The notes: a model not told the origin generated them from the sequence alone. A DNA stretch of 25,858 nt from Parabacteroides sp. (GCA_019411205.1 DXRF01000004.1:9846-35703); one strand, 5' to 3'; positions 7,401-16,092 are shown, counted from the first letter of the stretch. Numbers and translations are program-made.

Positions 7401-7974
7401 TCCGATGAAGACCGGAAAGCCTGATGGTAAGTTGGATGATGCAGATAAAGTGATTTACGGATCTGCTGACCCTGGATATTTATTTGGGTTTAATAATACT
7501 TTGCGTTGGAAAAACTTTGATTTCAATGTTTATTTCTATGGACAGTTTGATAAGCTTTCTGCCGGAAGTTATAAGAAACAATGGTTGAGTAATAACGTTA
7601 ATGACTTGCGCCGTGGTTATAATCAGCCTACTTCAATATCGGATCTTTGGTCTTCCAGCAATCCGAACGGTGCGTTACCCGGATATTTCCAGACTGAAAG
7701 TGCTTATGGAGTTGGTGATTATTATTATGAAAAGACTTGGTTCATCCGTTGTCGTAACATTACTTTAGGTTATAATATTCCTATTAAGACCAGCAAACAT
7801 ATTCTGTCTAACGTACGTGTGTATTTTGACGTGAACAATCCGTTTACAATCACTCCGTATACAGGTCTTGACCCGGAAACTGACATTTCAAGTTCAGCAA
7901 GTGCTCCATCTCAGTTGCAATGGGCTTACCCGAATGTTCGTACTTACAGCTTCGGTTTGGATATTACATTCTAA
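4495..7974 (+). CDS. SusC-family TonB-dependent outer-membrane glycan transporter with STN domain (PUL 1)
   Basis: 1159 aa from ATG 4495; a GTG at 4459 in the same frame lies in the leader and is rejected. Residues 1-40 form the long signal region typical of STN-bearing SusC proteins, ending ASTYAQ. The STN signalling domain is at about 41-115 (ETLEKVLKQIEKQSEFLFFY). The carboxypeptidase-regulatory-like beta-sandwich is at about 131-200 (KVTGTVSDAFGPVAGANV). The TonB-box region is at about 204-216 (EEVVVVGYGT), followed by the plug domain, with the conserved VLKDASSTAIYGARAGNGV, and a 22-strand-type barrel that ends in Phe (SFGLDITF). It imports oligosaccharides together with the adjacent SusD, and the STN domain should pass the signal to the FecR protein upstream. 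Expression probably depends on the locus sigma factor, as no TAnnTTTG box is seen upstream on the plus strand. Confidence 0.96.
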   Translation: MNNQRIVVSLNLKRTIKIMKLTVLMLAVCLSSVVASTYAQTATLNVSAKNETLEKVLKQIEKQSEFLFFYNLEEINKNEKISINEKNANIQTVLDAIAAKTGLKYTIKDRHIVLTSEPAPTSIAATQQNRKVTGTVSDAFGPVAGANVIQKGTTNGTTTDMDGNFSIEVPANATLQISFIGYIPQDIVVKSQNVINVLLKEDTQALEEVVVVGYGTMKKKDMTGAVASVKMDDTPVATVSTVSHALAGKAAGLQVSTISAQPGGQSTFRIRGAASSDKAGNDPLIIIDGFPVNSPGSLDSGNQYSGGNKDNILASINPNDIESIEVLKDASSTAIYGARAGNGVIIVTTKRGKSGAAKVQYSGSASVQQIAKSYEMLDASGFMRATNDYTREQWMRTNGVGIYGGKEATDPSLPALTLPYTDAQISNPANNTNWFDEISRLGFQTSHNLSITGGNDNTKYLVSGNYFNQDGVIKNNGMTRYSLRANLDQKLSKYVKMGINLTATRNEYDNVPLGSGQNENAGILVSAAQFNPALPIRDENGNYSMNSDASFLPNPVSLLDITDKTTQERLLANAFFEVRPIDGLLLKANFGIDRNYQKLKQYLPTTTLYGQRENGAASIAQGDNSDYLMELTANYTKQVGDHNFNALVGHSYQLFTYEMFSGKSNDFITDGFLYNNLGAGNAKRPTVGSSATKSRMASFFGRLNYTFKDRYLLTATLRADGSSNFASGERWGFFPSVAAGWRFTEEEFLAPLRNVLSNGKLRLSYGETGNSNVGDKAYSYYKVGNNNIFGNSMINGVYLSQFGNNVLTWETAREWNVGLDLGFLDGRVNVTAEYYHKVVSDLLNEQTLLSYNEVNKIIANVGKTQSQGFELTINTTNIRNKDFEWTSDLTFSLYRDKWKERDPKWKPNAYDEYNGWMRYYSGYLSDGLVQVGETIDHMPGALPGQVKIKDIDGYVYESDGSIKVDKHGIPMKTGKPDGKLDDADKVIYGSADPGYLFGFNNTLRWKNFDFNVYFYGQFDKLSAGSYKKQWLSNNVNDLRRGYNQPTSISDLWSSSNPNGALPGYFQTESAYGVGDYYYEKTWFIRCRNITLGYNIPIKTSKHILSNVRVYFDVNNPFTITPYTGLDPETDISSSASAPSQLQWAYPNVRTYSFGLDITF

Positions 7975-8006
7975 TAGTATAAACAGTTAAAAATAAAGAT
8001 AAAGTC

Positions 8007-9479
8007 ATGAAGAAATTATTATATACAGTAATGTGCTGTTGCGCATTGGCCTCATGTACTAATTTGGATTCGGAAAGATATGATGCGATCAATCCGGATT
8101 TTTTCCCGACGAATGAAAAGGATGCGGAGGCACTTGTCGTGGGAGGTGTTTATGCTCCTTTCCGTAGTGCGGGGTATAGTGGTGTATTCAGTACGGCTCA
8201 CAGTTTCCAGGTTATTGGAGATATGTCAACCGATATTGCTGTTTGTTGTTGGGTGAATGATAGCTGGATTCCGCTGACAACTCATAACTGGACTCCGAAT
8301 CATTCTTATACGACCCTCAATTATACAGATTATGCCAAATATTTGGGTACAATGACATTGACATTGGATCGTATCTCAAATGTAGAAATGAGTGACGAGA
8401 AGAAGGCTTTACTGGTAGCTGAAACTCATCTAGGTCGTGGTTGGCTGGCATTCTTATTGTATGATTTCTATGGTCCTATTCCAATTCCGACACTGGAAGA
8501 TTTGAAGAATCCGTTAGATGAAGTCATTGAGCCGCGTGCGACCCAAGAAGAGATGACAAATTTCATTGAAACGGAATTGACTGAATCTTTGAAAGGTTTG
8601 CCTACTCGTACGACACAGTTCGGACGCTTTGATAAAGGGTTGGCGTATACGATTCTAATGAAGTATTATATGCATGAGAAGAACTGGGCGAAAGCGGAAG
8701 AATGCGGTCGTGAATTGTTGAAAGCCGAATACGGTTATGGATTGATGGACAGATATGCAGATATCTTTACGCTTGAAAATGAAGGGAACAAGGAAATTAT
8801 CTTTGCTTGTACGGAAGAAAGAGGTACAAATCTTCAGTTATGGCATGATCATGCTTTACCGGGAAACTACCCGACTAAGAATGCTTCTATCCAGAAATGG
8901 GATGGTTATAAAGTTCCTTGGCCTTTCTACCGTACTTTTGAGGAAGGTGATGACCGTCTGTCTGTTTTGGTTGGTGAATATGTTGGTACTGATGGCGTAC
9001 TGTTTAATGAAGAGTCTGATATTGCCAAACATGGTAACCTTTATTCAGGAGCTGTTCCTGTAAAATATGGCGAAGACCCTGAATCTACAGGTGACGGTAG
9101 TCAGATCGACTTGGTTGTTTATCGTTATGCAGACGTTCTGACTTTGCTTTCTGAAGCAATTGTCCGTAAGGGAAATGCCGTAACTTCCGAAGCATTGGAT
9201 CTGTTGAATCAAGTTCGTGTACGTGCCAAGCTGAATCCATATACAATAGGTGATGTAAAAGGAGTAGATGATTTCTTGCAGAAAGTATTGGATGAAAGAG
9301 GACATGAGCTTTGGTTCGAAGGTGTCCGCCGTTCCGACTTGATCCGTCATGGACAATTTATCCAGAATGCAAGAGATCGTGGTTGTACGACGACTAAAGA
9401 TGAGTTTGTTTTATTCCCGTTGCCTCAAGCTGTAATCAACGAAGGTAAGGGCAAAATCGTTCAGAATCCAGGTTATTGA
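8007..9479 (+). CDS. SusD/RagB-family surface glycan-binding lipoprotein (PUL 1)
   Basis: 490 aa with a lipoprotein signal (ALASC, acylated Cys17). It has the family's helical TPR-like core and C-terminal signature: a YRYADVLTLLSEA helix, LDLLNQVRVRA, LDERGHELWFEGVRRSDLIRHG, and the terminal FPLPQ...NPGY. It starts 32 nt after susC, so the pair is co-transcribed and should form the SusC2D2 pedal-bin complex in the outer membrane, with SusD as the lid that captures glycan. A GC-rich intrinsic terminator follows and would lower expression of the downstream enzymes relative to susCD. Confidence 0.95.
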   Translation: MKKLLYTVMCCCALASCTNLDSERYDAINPDFFPTNEKDAEALVVGGVYAPFRSAGYSGVFSTAHSFQVIGDMSTDIAVCCWVNDSWIPLTTHNWTPNHSYTTLNYTDYAKYLGTMTLTLDRISNVEMSDEKKALLVAETHLGRGWLAFLLYDFYGPIPIPTLEDLKNPLDEVIEPRATQEEMTNFIETELTESLKGLPTRTTQFGRFDKGLAYTILMKYYMHEKNWAKAEECGRELLKAEYGYGLMDRYADIFTLENEGNKEIIFACTEERGTNLQLWHDHALPGNYPTKNASIQKWDGYKVPWPFYRTFEEGDDRLSVLVGEYVGTDGVLFNEESDIAKHGNLYSGAVPVKYGEDPESTGDGSQIDLVVYRYADVLTLLSEAIVRKGNAVTSEALDLLNQVRVRAKLNPYTIGDVKGVDDFLQKVLDERGHELWFEGVRRSDLIRHGQFIQNARDRGCTTTKDEFVLFPLPQAVINEGKGKIVQNPGY

Positions 9480-9510
9480 TCCGATTCTTTTAGAGTCTAT
9501 ATTTAATTGA

Positions 9511-9540
9511 GAAAGGGCCGCTTCATTTGCGGCCTTTTTT
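9511..9540 (+). terminator. Intrinsic terminator/attenuator after PUL 1 susD
   Basis: GGCCGC (9516-9521), loop TTCATTT, GCGGCC (9529-9534), then a T-run to 9540. The flanking GAGAAA and TTTCTC extend the stem. It lies between susD and the GH16 gene on the same strand, so partial read-through is expected. Confidence 0.85.
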
Positions 9541-9563
9541 CTCTCCGTTAATAAATAAATATC

Positions 9564-10751
9564 ATGAGCAATAAATATCTATTCAGTACACTTCTTACCT
9601 GTTTCCTTTTGCAGTCCAGCTTACAGAACATACAGGCACAGGATTATCCCGCCAGCCCATTGGAAAAAGAAGGTTACCGTTTGATCTTTCACGATGAATT
9701 TGAAGGGAAAGAGATCGACCGAACGAAATGGATTCCAGAGTATCTACCATCCTGGCCGAAAGACCGGACTGTCTGTACACCGACGTATGAGATGAAAGAC
9801 GGGGTGGTCCGGTTGACGATCGACCGGGATTCAAAAAATGAGTTTGATAAGGGAATGTATATATCAGGTTTTATGAGTGCCAGCCGCACCGGTATGCATC
9901 ACTATGATCCGAAAAGGAAAGCCCTTCATCCGATTAAGACGGAAGCTACACAAATAAACCAGTATGGCTATTACGAAATGCGTGCCAAGATGCAAGTTGG
10001 GGGCGGTGTGCATTGTGCTTGGTGGTTGATCGGGTTTGAAGATGATCCGAACCAAAGTTGCGAAATCGATATCTTTGAAATATTGGGGACTGATGTCGAC
10101 CGTATCTGGTCCACCGTACACAGCTGGAAAGACTCGACGATCCAGTATCACACGGAACATCCCTGGTTTGCCAACAAGAAATTGGCAGAAGAGTTTCATG
10201 TATATGGCTTCGACTGGACACCGGAAGGTGTGACTGTGTATGTGGATGGCATACAGGTGATGACGCATAAGGCGGCGATCACTTATCCGCTGATCCAGAT
10301 TATCTCTTTCTATGACAATCGGAAAGCGAAGAACGGCTGGACAGGGACTTATGATCCTTCCGTCCCGTATCCGAAGAGTTTCGATATAGACTATATCCGC
10401 ATGTACAAGAAGATACCCGAAGGCTGTCAGGCGGTATCAGAAAAGGAATTACGCATCACTTCTATCGAGCCGGCACGCTTGCAGGTCTCTGAAGGAAAAG
10501 CTACCTTGCGCAATATTGACGGACATGTGACACGCGAATTGTTATATACGCCTTCGTTTGTAAATGTGCATTATAACGACGGGACGATAACACAACAGTT
10601 TGTGGAATGGGAACCGTTGGATGATAAAGCCTTGCGCTTGGTTCAGGATGCCGGAACAGTTATCGTGAATGGAAAGATTACCGGTCTTCCGGATGACTTG
10701 CTGAAAGGGCAGGAGGCTACATTGATTATAACAACAGCTAAAAACAATTGA
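9564..10751 (+). CDS. GH16 family endo-beta-glycosidase (secreted)
   Basis: 395 aa with a signal peptide of about 26 residues (ends NIQAQ). The catalytic domain spans about 35-283 and opens with the family's F-HDEFEG and TKW. The active-site motif EIDIFE gives nucleophile E167, D169 and acid/base E172, the beta-bulge ExDxxE form. Conserved WW and HVYGFDWTPEGVTVYVDG strands follow. Residues about 290-395 form an extra beta-rich, Ig-like C-terminal domain. GH16 enzymes cleave internal beta-1,3 or beta-1,4 linkages, and several gut Bacteroidales members are endo-beta-galactosidases on mucin O-glycans. With GH89 and an alpha-galactosidase-like GH31 next door, poly-LacNAc-type host glycan is plausible, but laminarin-type activity cannot be excluded. 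It is first in the enzyme operon and lies 1 nt from the next gene. Confidence 0.9.
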   Translation: MSNKYLFSTLLTCFLLQSSLQNIQAQDYPASPLEKEGYRLIFHDEFEGKEIDRTKWIPEYLPSWPKDRTVCTPTYEMKDGVVRLTIDRDSKNEFDKGMYISGFMSASRTGMHHYDPKRKALHPIKTEATQINQYGYYEMRAKMQVGGGVHCAWWLIGFEDDPNQSCEIDIFEILGTDVDRIWSTVHSWKDSTIQYHTEHPWFANKKLAEEFHVYGFDWTPEGVTVYVDGIQVMTHKAAITYPLIQIISFYDNRKAKNGWTGTYDPSVPYPKSFDIDYIRMYKKIPEGCQAVSEKELRITSIEPARLQVSEGKATLRNIDGHVTRELLYTPSFVNVHYNDGTITQQFVEWEPLDDKALRLVQDAGTVIVNGKITGLPDDLLKGQEATLIITTAKNN

Positions 10752-10752
10752 T

Positions 10753-12324
10753 ATGAAAAACATTGCGACCTTTATGCTGGTTTCCGCATTGATGCTTGGA
10801 TTTTTCACCTCTTGCGATTCCGGTGTGCAGCATCGTACTTTCCGGGGTATTTATGCGGATGATCCGGCTGGTATGGAAGGGCTGTATAACCCCGAAAGAG
10901 GATTCCGACTTGAAGTGGCACTGGATGTAACGGAAAAGAACTATGTCTGGGCTCCCAAAGAATATCCTGATATAACTTCTTATTTAGAAGAACAGTCCGA
11001 ACTCTATGCTTCCGATAGCGTATCACTGGTTCAGACCTATTTCTATCTGACGGGAGCAGTCGGAAAAGAGCTGACAGGAGAGGATTTTCAGACAATGGGT
11101 ATTTTCTTTGACAAATTAAGGTCCTTAGGCAAGAAAGCAGTCCTCCGTTTTGCTTATGAAACCCAGTTTCTGGGTCGGGCAACCACTGGTCCTACATTAG
11201 AAGATATCATTCGCCATACGGAACAGCTCAAACCTTTCCTTGAAGAGAATAAGGATGTGATCCAGGTTGTACAGGCTGGCATGATCGGTGCTTGGGGAGA
11301 ATGGCACAGTTCTTTTCATGGTCTCGAAAAGTCGGACGACACGAAACGGACTGTTTTGCAACACATCTGCCGGATGACCCCGGGAGGGCGGGCTGTCCAG
11401 ATACGGGTCCCCGAATATAAGAATCTGCTGGATACGGCTTCTAGCGATTATAAACGGGTTTCTTTCCATGATGACTTTATTGTAATCAAAAAGCATCAGT
11501 GGGATGGTGGAATGTCAGAAGGTACACCTGCTTATGAGCAGATTGTGCGTGAGTCTCCTGGTTTTCCGGTCGATGGAGAGCTGCCTTGGGGCACCTGGAG
11601 CATGAACGAGGACCCCGATAATCCCGAAGCTGGGTGGATTATTGATGGATTGCAAACGGCACGCCGCCTGTTCCTGCAACATTTCACTTCTCTTAGCGTG
11701 ATTCATAACTATAAGGAAAAGAATACGAAAGATAAGTATTCGATGATGTATTGGAAAGAAACTCCTGTTTCCGCAGAATTCCTGCGGGAGAACAAGATGC
11801 CGGTGTCGGATGGGTATTTCATCAGGAAAGATGGCTCTGTAGCGGAACGGAATGTATTCGATTATATCCGGGATCATCTCGGTTACCGTATCGAGTTGCA
11901 GGAGATGACGGCTCCGGCGGTTTTGCTTGCCGGACAGGCTAATCCCGTCGAAATATCTTTGATAAATCGGGGTTTCTCGACTTTGTTTAATGAACATCCT
12001 GTCTATCTGGTCTTGATTGACGAGTCCGATAAGGTCTGCCATGTCACTTTGACGGATGCGAATGTGAATGACTGGCAACCGTATGAAACGGGCGACAACT
12101 CCTGTACTCCGCTCCTGCATACGATTTCTACCGACTTGCAGATTCCACTCGGTCTGGCAAAGGGGATGTACAGCCTTGGCCTATGGATTCCCGACGGTTC
12201 TGCCCGTTTGCAGTATGACAATCGTTTTGCGATCCGTTGTGCAAACGGCGATACGCAATGGTGGGTGTCTCCTGATGGAAAGTATGGTATCAATATCTTA
12301 ATGAATAAAATCTCTGTCAAATGA
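10753..12324 (+). CDS. DUF4874/DUF4832 lipoprotein, candidate uncharacterised glycosidase
   Basis: 523 aa with a lipoprotein signal (FFTSC, Cys21). The N-terminal half carries the DUF4874 hallmark NPERGFR (46-52) and successive strands that look like a (beta/alpha)8 barrel: VLRFAYE (130-136), QAGMIGAWGEWHSS (174-187), AVQIRVPEY (214-222) and VSFHDDF (236-242). Acidic residues at strand ends (E136, E183, D240/D241, E276) are the kind that serve catalysis in retaining barrel glycosidases. The C-terminal part (about 385-523) is the beta-sandwich of DUF4832. I know of no assigned activity. It starts 1 nt after GH16 and overlaps GH89 by 4 nt, so it is translated in step with both and probably acts on the same glycan. 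It could instead be a non-catalytic glycan-binding protein. Confidence 0.75.
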   Translation: MKNIATFMLVSALMLGFFTSCDSGVQHRTFRGIYADDPAGMEGLYNPERGFRLEVALDVTEKNYVWAPKEYPDITSYLEEQSELYASDSVSLVQTYFYLTGAVGKELTGEDFQTMGIFFDKLRSLGKKAVLRFAYETQFLGRATTGPTLEDIIRHTEQLKPFLEENKDVIQVVQAGMIGAWGEWHSSFHGLEKSDDTKRTVLQHICRMTPGGRAVQIRVPEYKNLLDTASSDYKRVSFHDDFIVIKKHQWDGGMSEGTPAYEQIVRESPGFPVDGELPWGTWSMNEDPDNPEAGWIIDGLQTARRLFLQHFTSLSVIHNYKEKNTKDKYSMMYWKETPVSAEFLRENKMPVSDGYFIRKDGSVAERNVFDYIRDHLGYRIELQEMTAPAVLLAGQANPVEISLINRGFSTLFNEHPVYLVLIDESDKVCHVTLTDANVNDWQPYETGDNSCTPLLHTISTDLQIPLGLAKGMYSLGLWIPDGSARLQYDNRFAIRCANGDTQWWVSPDGKYGINILMNKISVK

Positions 12325-14477
12325 AAATTATCCATATCCTCGGCATGCTGCTGGTTGCGCTTGCCGTAAAAGCGGTTTCCCCTATCGAAGGGTTGCTGGA
12401 ACGTATCGATAAAGGTGCGTCGCGTAAATTTGTGATTGAACAGGTGAAATCTCCTGTCGACTTCTTCGAACTCGACCAGAAAGGCGACAAGGTCGTGATC
12501 CGGGGTAATAATTATGTGAGTATCGCGACCGGGTTGAACTGGTATCTGAAATATCATGCCGGAATTCATCTTTCCTGGAACGGCATGCAGGCCAAGTTAC
12601 CGGAGGTTTTGCCGGCAGTGAAGCAGAAAGAACGTCATGAGACGGATATGAAATACCGCTATGATTTCAACTATTGTACCTTCTCCTATACGATGGCCTT
12701 TTGGGATTGGGCGCGTTGGGAGAAAGAGATCGACTGGATGGCGTTACATGGTATTAACTTGCCGTTGGCGATGGTCGGGACGGATGGCGTTTGGTACAAT
12801 GTGCTGAGCAAGTTAGGCTATACGAAGGAAGAAATCAACGAGTTTGTAGCTGGTCCTGGCTTCCAGGCTTGGTGGTTGATGAACAACTTGGAAGGTTGGG
12901 GCGGCCCGAATCCTGATAGTTGGTATAAGCAGCAGGTCGCTTTACAGAAACGGATTGTGAAGCGGATGCGTGAATACGGAATCGAACCGGTATTCCCCGG
13001 ATATTCCGGCATGGTTCCTCATAACGCAAAAGAAAAGTTAGGTTTAAATGTTTCTGATCCGGGATTATGGAACGGGTATCGCCGTCCTGCATTTTTGCAA
13101 CCGACAGATCCGCGTTTCGAAGAGATCGCTTCCTTATATTATAAAGAGATGAACAAACTGTACGGCAAAGCAGACTATTACAGCATGGACCCGTTCCACG
13201 AAGGTGGAAGTGTGGCCGGTGTGGATCTGGATGCTGCAGGAAAGGCCATTATGCAGGCGATGAAGAAGAATAATCCGAAAGCCGTCTGGGTGGCCCAGGC
13301 ATGGCAGGCGAACCCGCGTCCGCAGATGATCGGAAATTTGGAGGCAGGAGATCTGATTGTGTTGGATCTGTTTGCGGAAAGCCGTCCGCAGTGGGGAGAT
13401 CCTGAATCTACTTGGTACCGGAAGGATGGGTTCGGACAGCATGATTGGATTTATTGTATGTTGCTGAACTATGGTGGAAACGTTGGATTACACGGAAAGA
13501 TGAAGCACGTGATCGACGAGTTTTATAAGGCGAAGGAAAGTTCGTTCGGTAAAACGCTGAAAGGGGTCGGTATGACGATGGAAGGAAGTGAAAATAATCC
13601 GGTTATGTTCGAACTGTTGACGGAACTGCCTTGGCGTTCGCAGCGTTTCGACAAGGACCAGTGGTTGAAGGAGTATACGGGTGCCCGTTATGGGAAGAGC
13701 AACCCTGTTGTGCAGGATGCTTGGATATTGCTGAGCAATTCCATCTATAACTGCCCGGACGCAAATACGCAGCAGGGAACCCATGAGTCTGTATTCTGTG
13801 CCCGTCCTACTGAACATCCGTATCAGGTTTCGAGCTGGTCGGAGATGAAAGACTATTATGATCCGAATGATGTGATCCGTGCTGCCTCCATGATGGTGTC
13901 TGTTGCTGATCAATTCAAGGGAAACAATAATTTCGAGTATGACTTGGTCGATATCGTCCGCCAGGCGATCGCCGAGAAAGGACGTCTTACGGAGAAGGTT
14001 GTTGAGGCCGCTTTTACCGCTGGCGACAAAAAGCTGTATAAGGATGCTTCCGACCGTTTCCTGCGTTTGATCTTGTTGCAAGACGAATTGTTGGCAACGC
14101 GTCCCGAATTTAAGGTCGGAACCTGGATCGCTCGTGCTCGCAACCTCGGAAATACCCTTGAAGAAAAGGAATTGTACGAGTGGAATGCCCGTGTGCAGAT
14201 TACGACTTGGGGTAATCGGTTGGCGGCTGACGAAGGCGGTTTGCGCGATTACGCCCATCGTGAATGGAACGGTATCCTGAAAGATTTCTATTATATGCGC
14301 TGGAAAGCCTGGTTCGATTATCAGACTCAGCTTTTGGATGGTAAGAAACCGGTAGCGATTGACTTTTATGCAATCGAGGAACCTTGGACGAAAGCAACAA
14401 ATGTTTATTCGAGCGAACCGGAAGGAGATTGTATTCCGACGGTAAAACGTATATTTGTGGAAATATTCGGGAAATAA
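12321..14477 (+). CDS. GH89 alpha-N-acetylglucosaminidase (NAGLU-like)
   Basis: 718 aa with a signal peptide (about residues 1-19). It has the GH89 three-part layout: a small N-terminal alpha/beta domain (about 25-100), a catalytic barrel opened by the family signature YRYDFNYCTFSYT and FWDWARWEKEIDWMALHG, and an alpha-helical C-terminal domain. By comparison with human NAGLU (E316, E446), the acid/base is E294 in DPFHE and the nucleophile is E421 in GMTMEGSENN. It removes terminal alpha-linked GlcNAc. In gut bacteria the known targets are alpha-1,4-GlcNAc caps of gastric-type mucin O-glycans and heparan-type chains; no lyase or sulfatase is near, so the mucin option fits better. The ATGA overlap with the upstream gene indicates translational coupling, and GH31 follows 19 nt later. 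Confidence 0.95.
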   Translation: MKIIHILGMLLVALAVKAVSPIEGLLERIDKGASRKFVIEQVKSPVDFFELDQKGDKVVIRGNNYVSIATGLNWYLKYHAGIHLSWNGMQAKLPEVLPAVKQKERHETDMKYRYDFNYCTFSYTMAFWDWARWEKEIDWMALHGINLPLAMVGTDGVWYNVLSKLGYTKEEINEFVAGPGFQAWWLMNNLEGWGGPNPDSWYKQQVALQKRIVKRMREYGIEPVFPGYSGMVPHNAKEKLGLNVSDPGLWNGYRRPAFLQPTDPRFEEIASLYYKEMNKLYGKADYYSMDPFHEGGSVAGVDLDAAGKAIMQAMKKNNPKAVWVAQAWQANPRPQMIGNLEAGDLIVLDLFAESRPQWGDPESTWYRKDGFGQHDWIYCMLLNYGGNVGLHGKMKHVIDEFYKAKESSFGKTLKGVGMTMEGSENNPVMFELLTELPWRSQRFDKDQWLKEYTGARYGKSNPVVQDAWILLSNSIYNCPDANTQQGTHESVFCARPTEHPYQVSSWSEMKDYYDPNDVIRAASMMVSVADQFKGNNNFEYDLVDIVRQAIAEKGRLTEKVVEAAFTAGDKKLYKDASDRFLRLILLQDELLATRPEFKVGTWIARARNLGNTLEEKELYEWNARVQITTWGNRLAADEGGLRDYAHREWNGILKDFYYMRWKAWFDYQTQLLDGKKPVAIDFYAIEEPWTKATNVYSSEPEGDCIPTVKRIFVEIFGK

Positions 14478-14496
14478 CATAACACATTGAATAATT

Positions 14497-16092
14497 ATGA
14501 CACGTGAATCAATTTATTTCCTTTTCTTGACTCTCTTGGCATTGCCCTGCTTTGCCGCGAGCAAGTACGAATCGAAAATAACGTCTCTCGAAGGAGAGAA
14601 ATGGTGGGGTGGTGCAGTCGGCTTGGGATCGAAGATGCCTTTTGAGGGTGACTTGCGTTTGTTCGACCTTTCAGCCGAAAATCTGAACAATCAGAACGTG
14701 CCGCTTCTGCTTTCTTCGGAGGGACGGTATATCTGGAGTGACAAGCCGTTTTCTTTTCGGGTCGAGAATGGAGAACTGCGTTTGTATTCCGATTATGAGA
14801 AGATGGAGCCGGTATTGGCGGGGCGTACGTTGAAGGATGCCTATATGGCTGCTTCGGCCAAACATTTCCCGCCTTCAGGCGATTTACCGGACCCGTTGTT
14901 CTTTTCCATGCCGCAGTATAATACCTGGATCGAACTGATGTATAATCAGAATCAGGAGGATATTCTGAAATATGCGGATCATGTATTGGAGAATGACTTT
15001 CCGGTCGGTGTGTTCATGGTAGATGACAACTGGCAGAAATATTATGGTAATTTTGACTTTAAACCCGAACGTTTTCCTGATCCGAAAGGAATGATCGATC
15101 GTTTGCACGGGCAAGGATTCAAGATCATGTTCTGGATTTGCCCGTTCGTCAGTCCGGACAGCCCGGAGTTTCGTGAGCTTCAGCAGAAAGGGTTCCTGAT
15201 CAAAAAGAAAGGGACGAATGAAGCGGCCATCATCCAGTGGTGGAATGGCTATAGTGCCTGCTATGACCTGAGTAATCCGGCTGCTGCCGAACATCTGAAA
15301 CAACAGTTGCGCGGCATGCAGGAGAAATACGGAGTGGATGGTTTCAAGTTCGATGCCGGTGATATCGGCCATTATAACGATCCGGAACTGGAGTTTTACG
15401 ATAAGTCGGCTACTTCGGTGGATATGTGCCAGTATTGGGCGAAAATCGGGTTGGATTTCCCGTTCAATGAGTATCGTGCCGGATGGAAGATGGGGGGTGA
15501 GGCGTTGGTTCAGCGTCTGGGTGATAAAGATTACTCTTGGAATGCGGTCGGCCTGCTGATCCCTGACATGATTGCTGCCGGTCTGTTGGGGTATGCCTAT
15601 GCTTGCCCGGATATGATCGGCGGAGGCCAGTTCGGTTCTTTCCTGGGAGTGGATCAGACGAAGCTCGATCAGGGGCTGATCGTGCGATCCTGCCAGGTAC
15701 ACGCCTTGATGCCGATGATGCAGTTTTCGGTGGCTCCATGGCGCATCCTCGATGAAAAGCATTTGGCAATTTGCCGTGATTATGCCCGTCTGCATGAGAA
15801 GATGGGAGCATACATCCTGGAGCAGGCACATTATGCTGCAAAGACCGGTGAGCCGATCATCCGGCATATGGAATATGCATTTCCTCACCAGGGATTTGTC
15901 GATTGCAAGGATCAGTTCATGTTGGGTGACAAATATTTGGTTGCCCCGGTATTGACCAAGGAGCATACGCGCAAAGTGATGTTACCCAAAGGCGTATGGG
16001 TGGATGATACGGGCAAAAAGTTCAAGGGACCGAAAACGATCGAAGTGACGGCTCCTCTGGAACGCCTGCCTTGGTTCGAAAAAGTAAAATAA
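14497..16092 (+). CDS. GH31 family, MYORG-like alpha-galactosidase candidate (secreted)
   Basis: 531 aa with a signal peptide (about 1-21). It is shorter than typical GH31 alpha-glucosidases and, as I recall the sequences, matches the mammalian MYORG/NET37 branch: MVDDNWQKYYGNFDF, LHGQGFKIMFWICPFV, QWWNGYSACYDLSNP, GFKFDAGD (nucleophile D286), RLGDKDYSW (acid/base probably D345), YACPDMIGG and MPMMQFSVAPWR. A proximal C-terminal beta domain is present (about 450-531). MYORG has been reported to be an alpha-galactosidase, so removal of terminal alpha-Gal is the best guess. Other GH31 activities such as alpha-GalNAcase, alpha-glucosidase or sulfoquinovosidase remain possible. It is the last gene of the PUL 1 enzyme operon and a strong terminator follows. 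Confidence 0.9.
   Translation: MTRESIYFLFLTLLALPCFAASKYESKITSLEGEKWWGGAVGLGSKMPFEGDLRLFDLSAENLNNQNVPLLLSSEGRYIWSDKPFSFRVENGELRLYSDYEKMEPVLAGRTLKDAYMAASAKHFPPSGDLPDPLFFSMPQYNTWIELMYNQNQEDILKYADHVLENDFPVGVFMVDDNWQKYYGNFDFKPERFPDPKGMIDRLHGQGFKIMFWICPFVSPDSPEFRELQQKGFLIKKKGTNEAAIIQWWNGYSACYDLSNPAAAEHLKQQLRGMQEKYGVDGFKFDAGDIGHYNDPELEFYDKSATSVDMCQYWAKIGLDFPFNEYRAGWKMGGEALVQRLGDKDYSWNAVGLLIPDMIAAGLLGYAYACPDMIGGGQFGSFLGVDQTKLDQGLIVRSCQVHALMPMMQFSVAPWRILDEKHLAICRDYARLHEKMGAYILEQAHYAAKTGEPIIRHMEYAFPHQGFVDCKDQFMLGDKYLVAPVLTKEHTRKVMLPKGVWVDDTGKKFKGPKTIEVTAPLERLPWFEKVK

Noticed and set aside
12321..14477. Heparan-sulfate degradation as the role of GH89
   Set aside because: No polysaccharide lyase, sulfatase or uronyl hydrolase lies nearby, so this reading is less likely than mucin-type glycan.
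13488..14480. Long minus-strand open frame (330 aa) opposite the GH89 gene
   Set aside because: It is fully antisense to a clear GH89 coding sequence, has no recognisable domain, signal or start context, and reflects the codon bias of the real gene.
14884..15966. Long minus-strand open frame (360 aa) opposite the MYORG-like GH31 gene
   Set aside because: It is antisense to conserved GH31 catalytic sequence, with no family features of its own.
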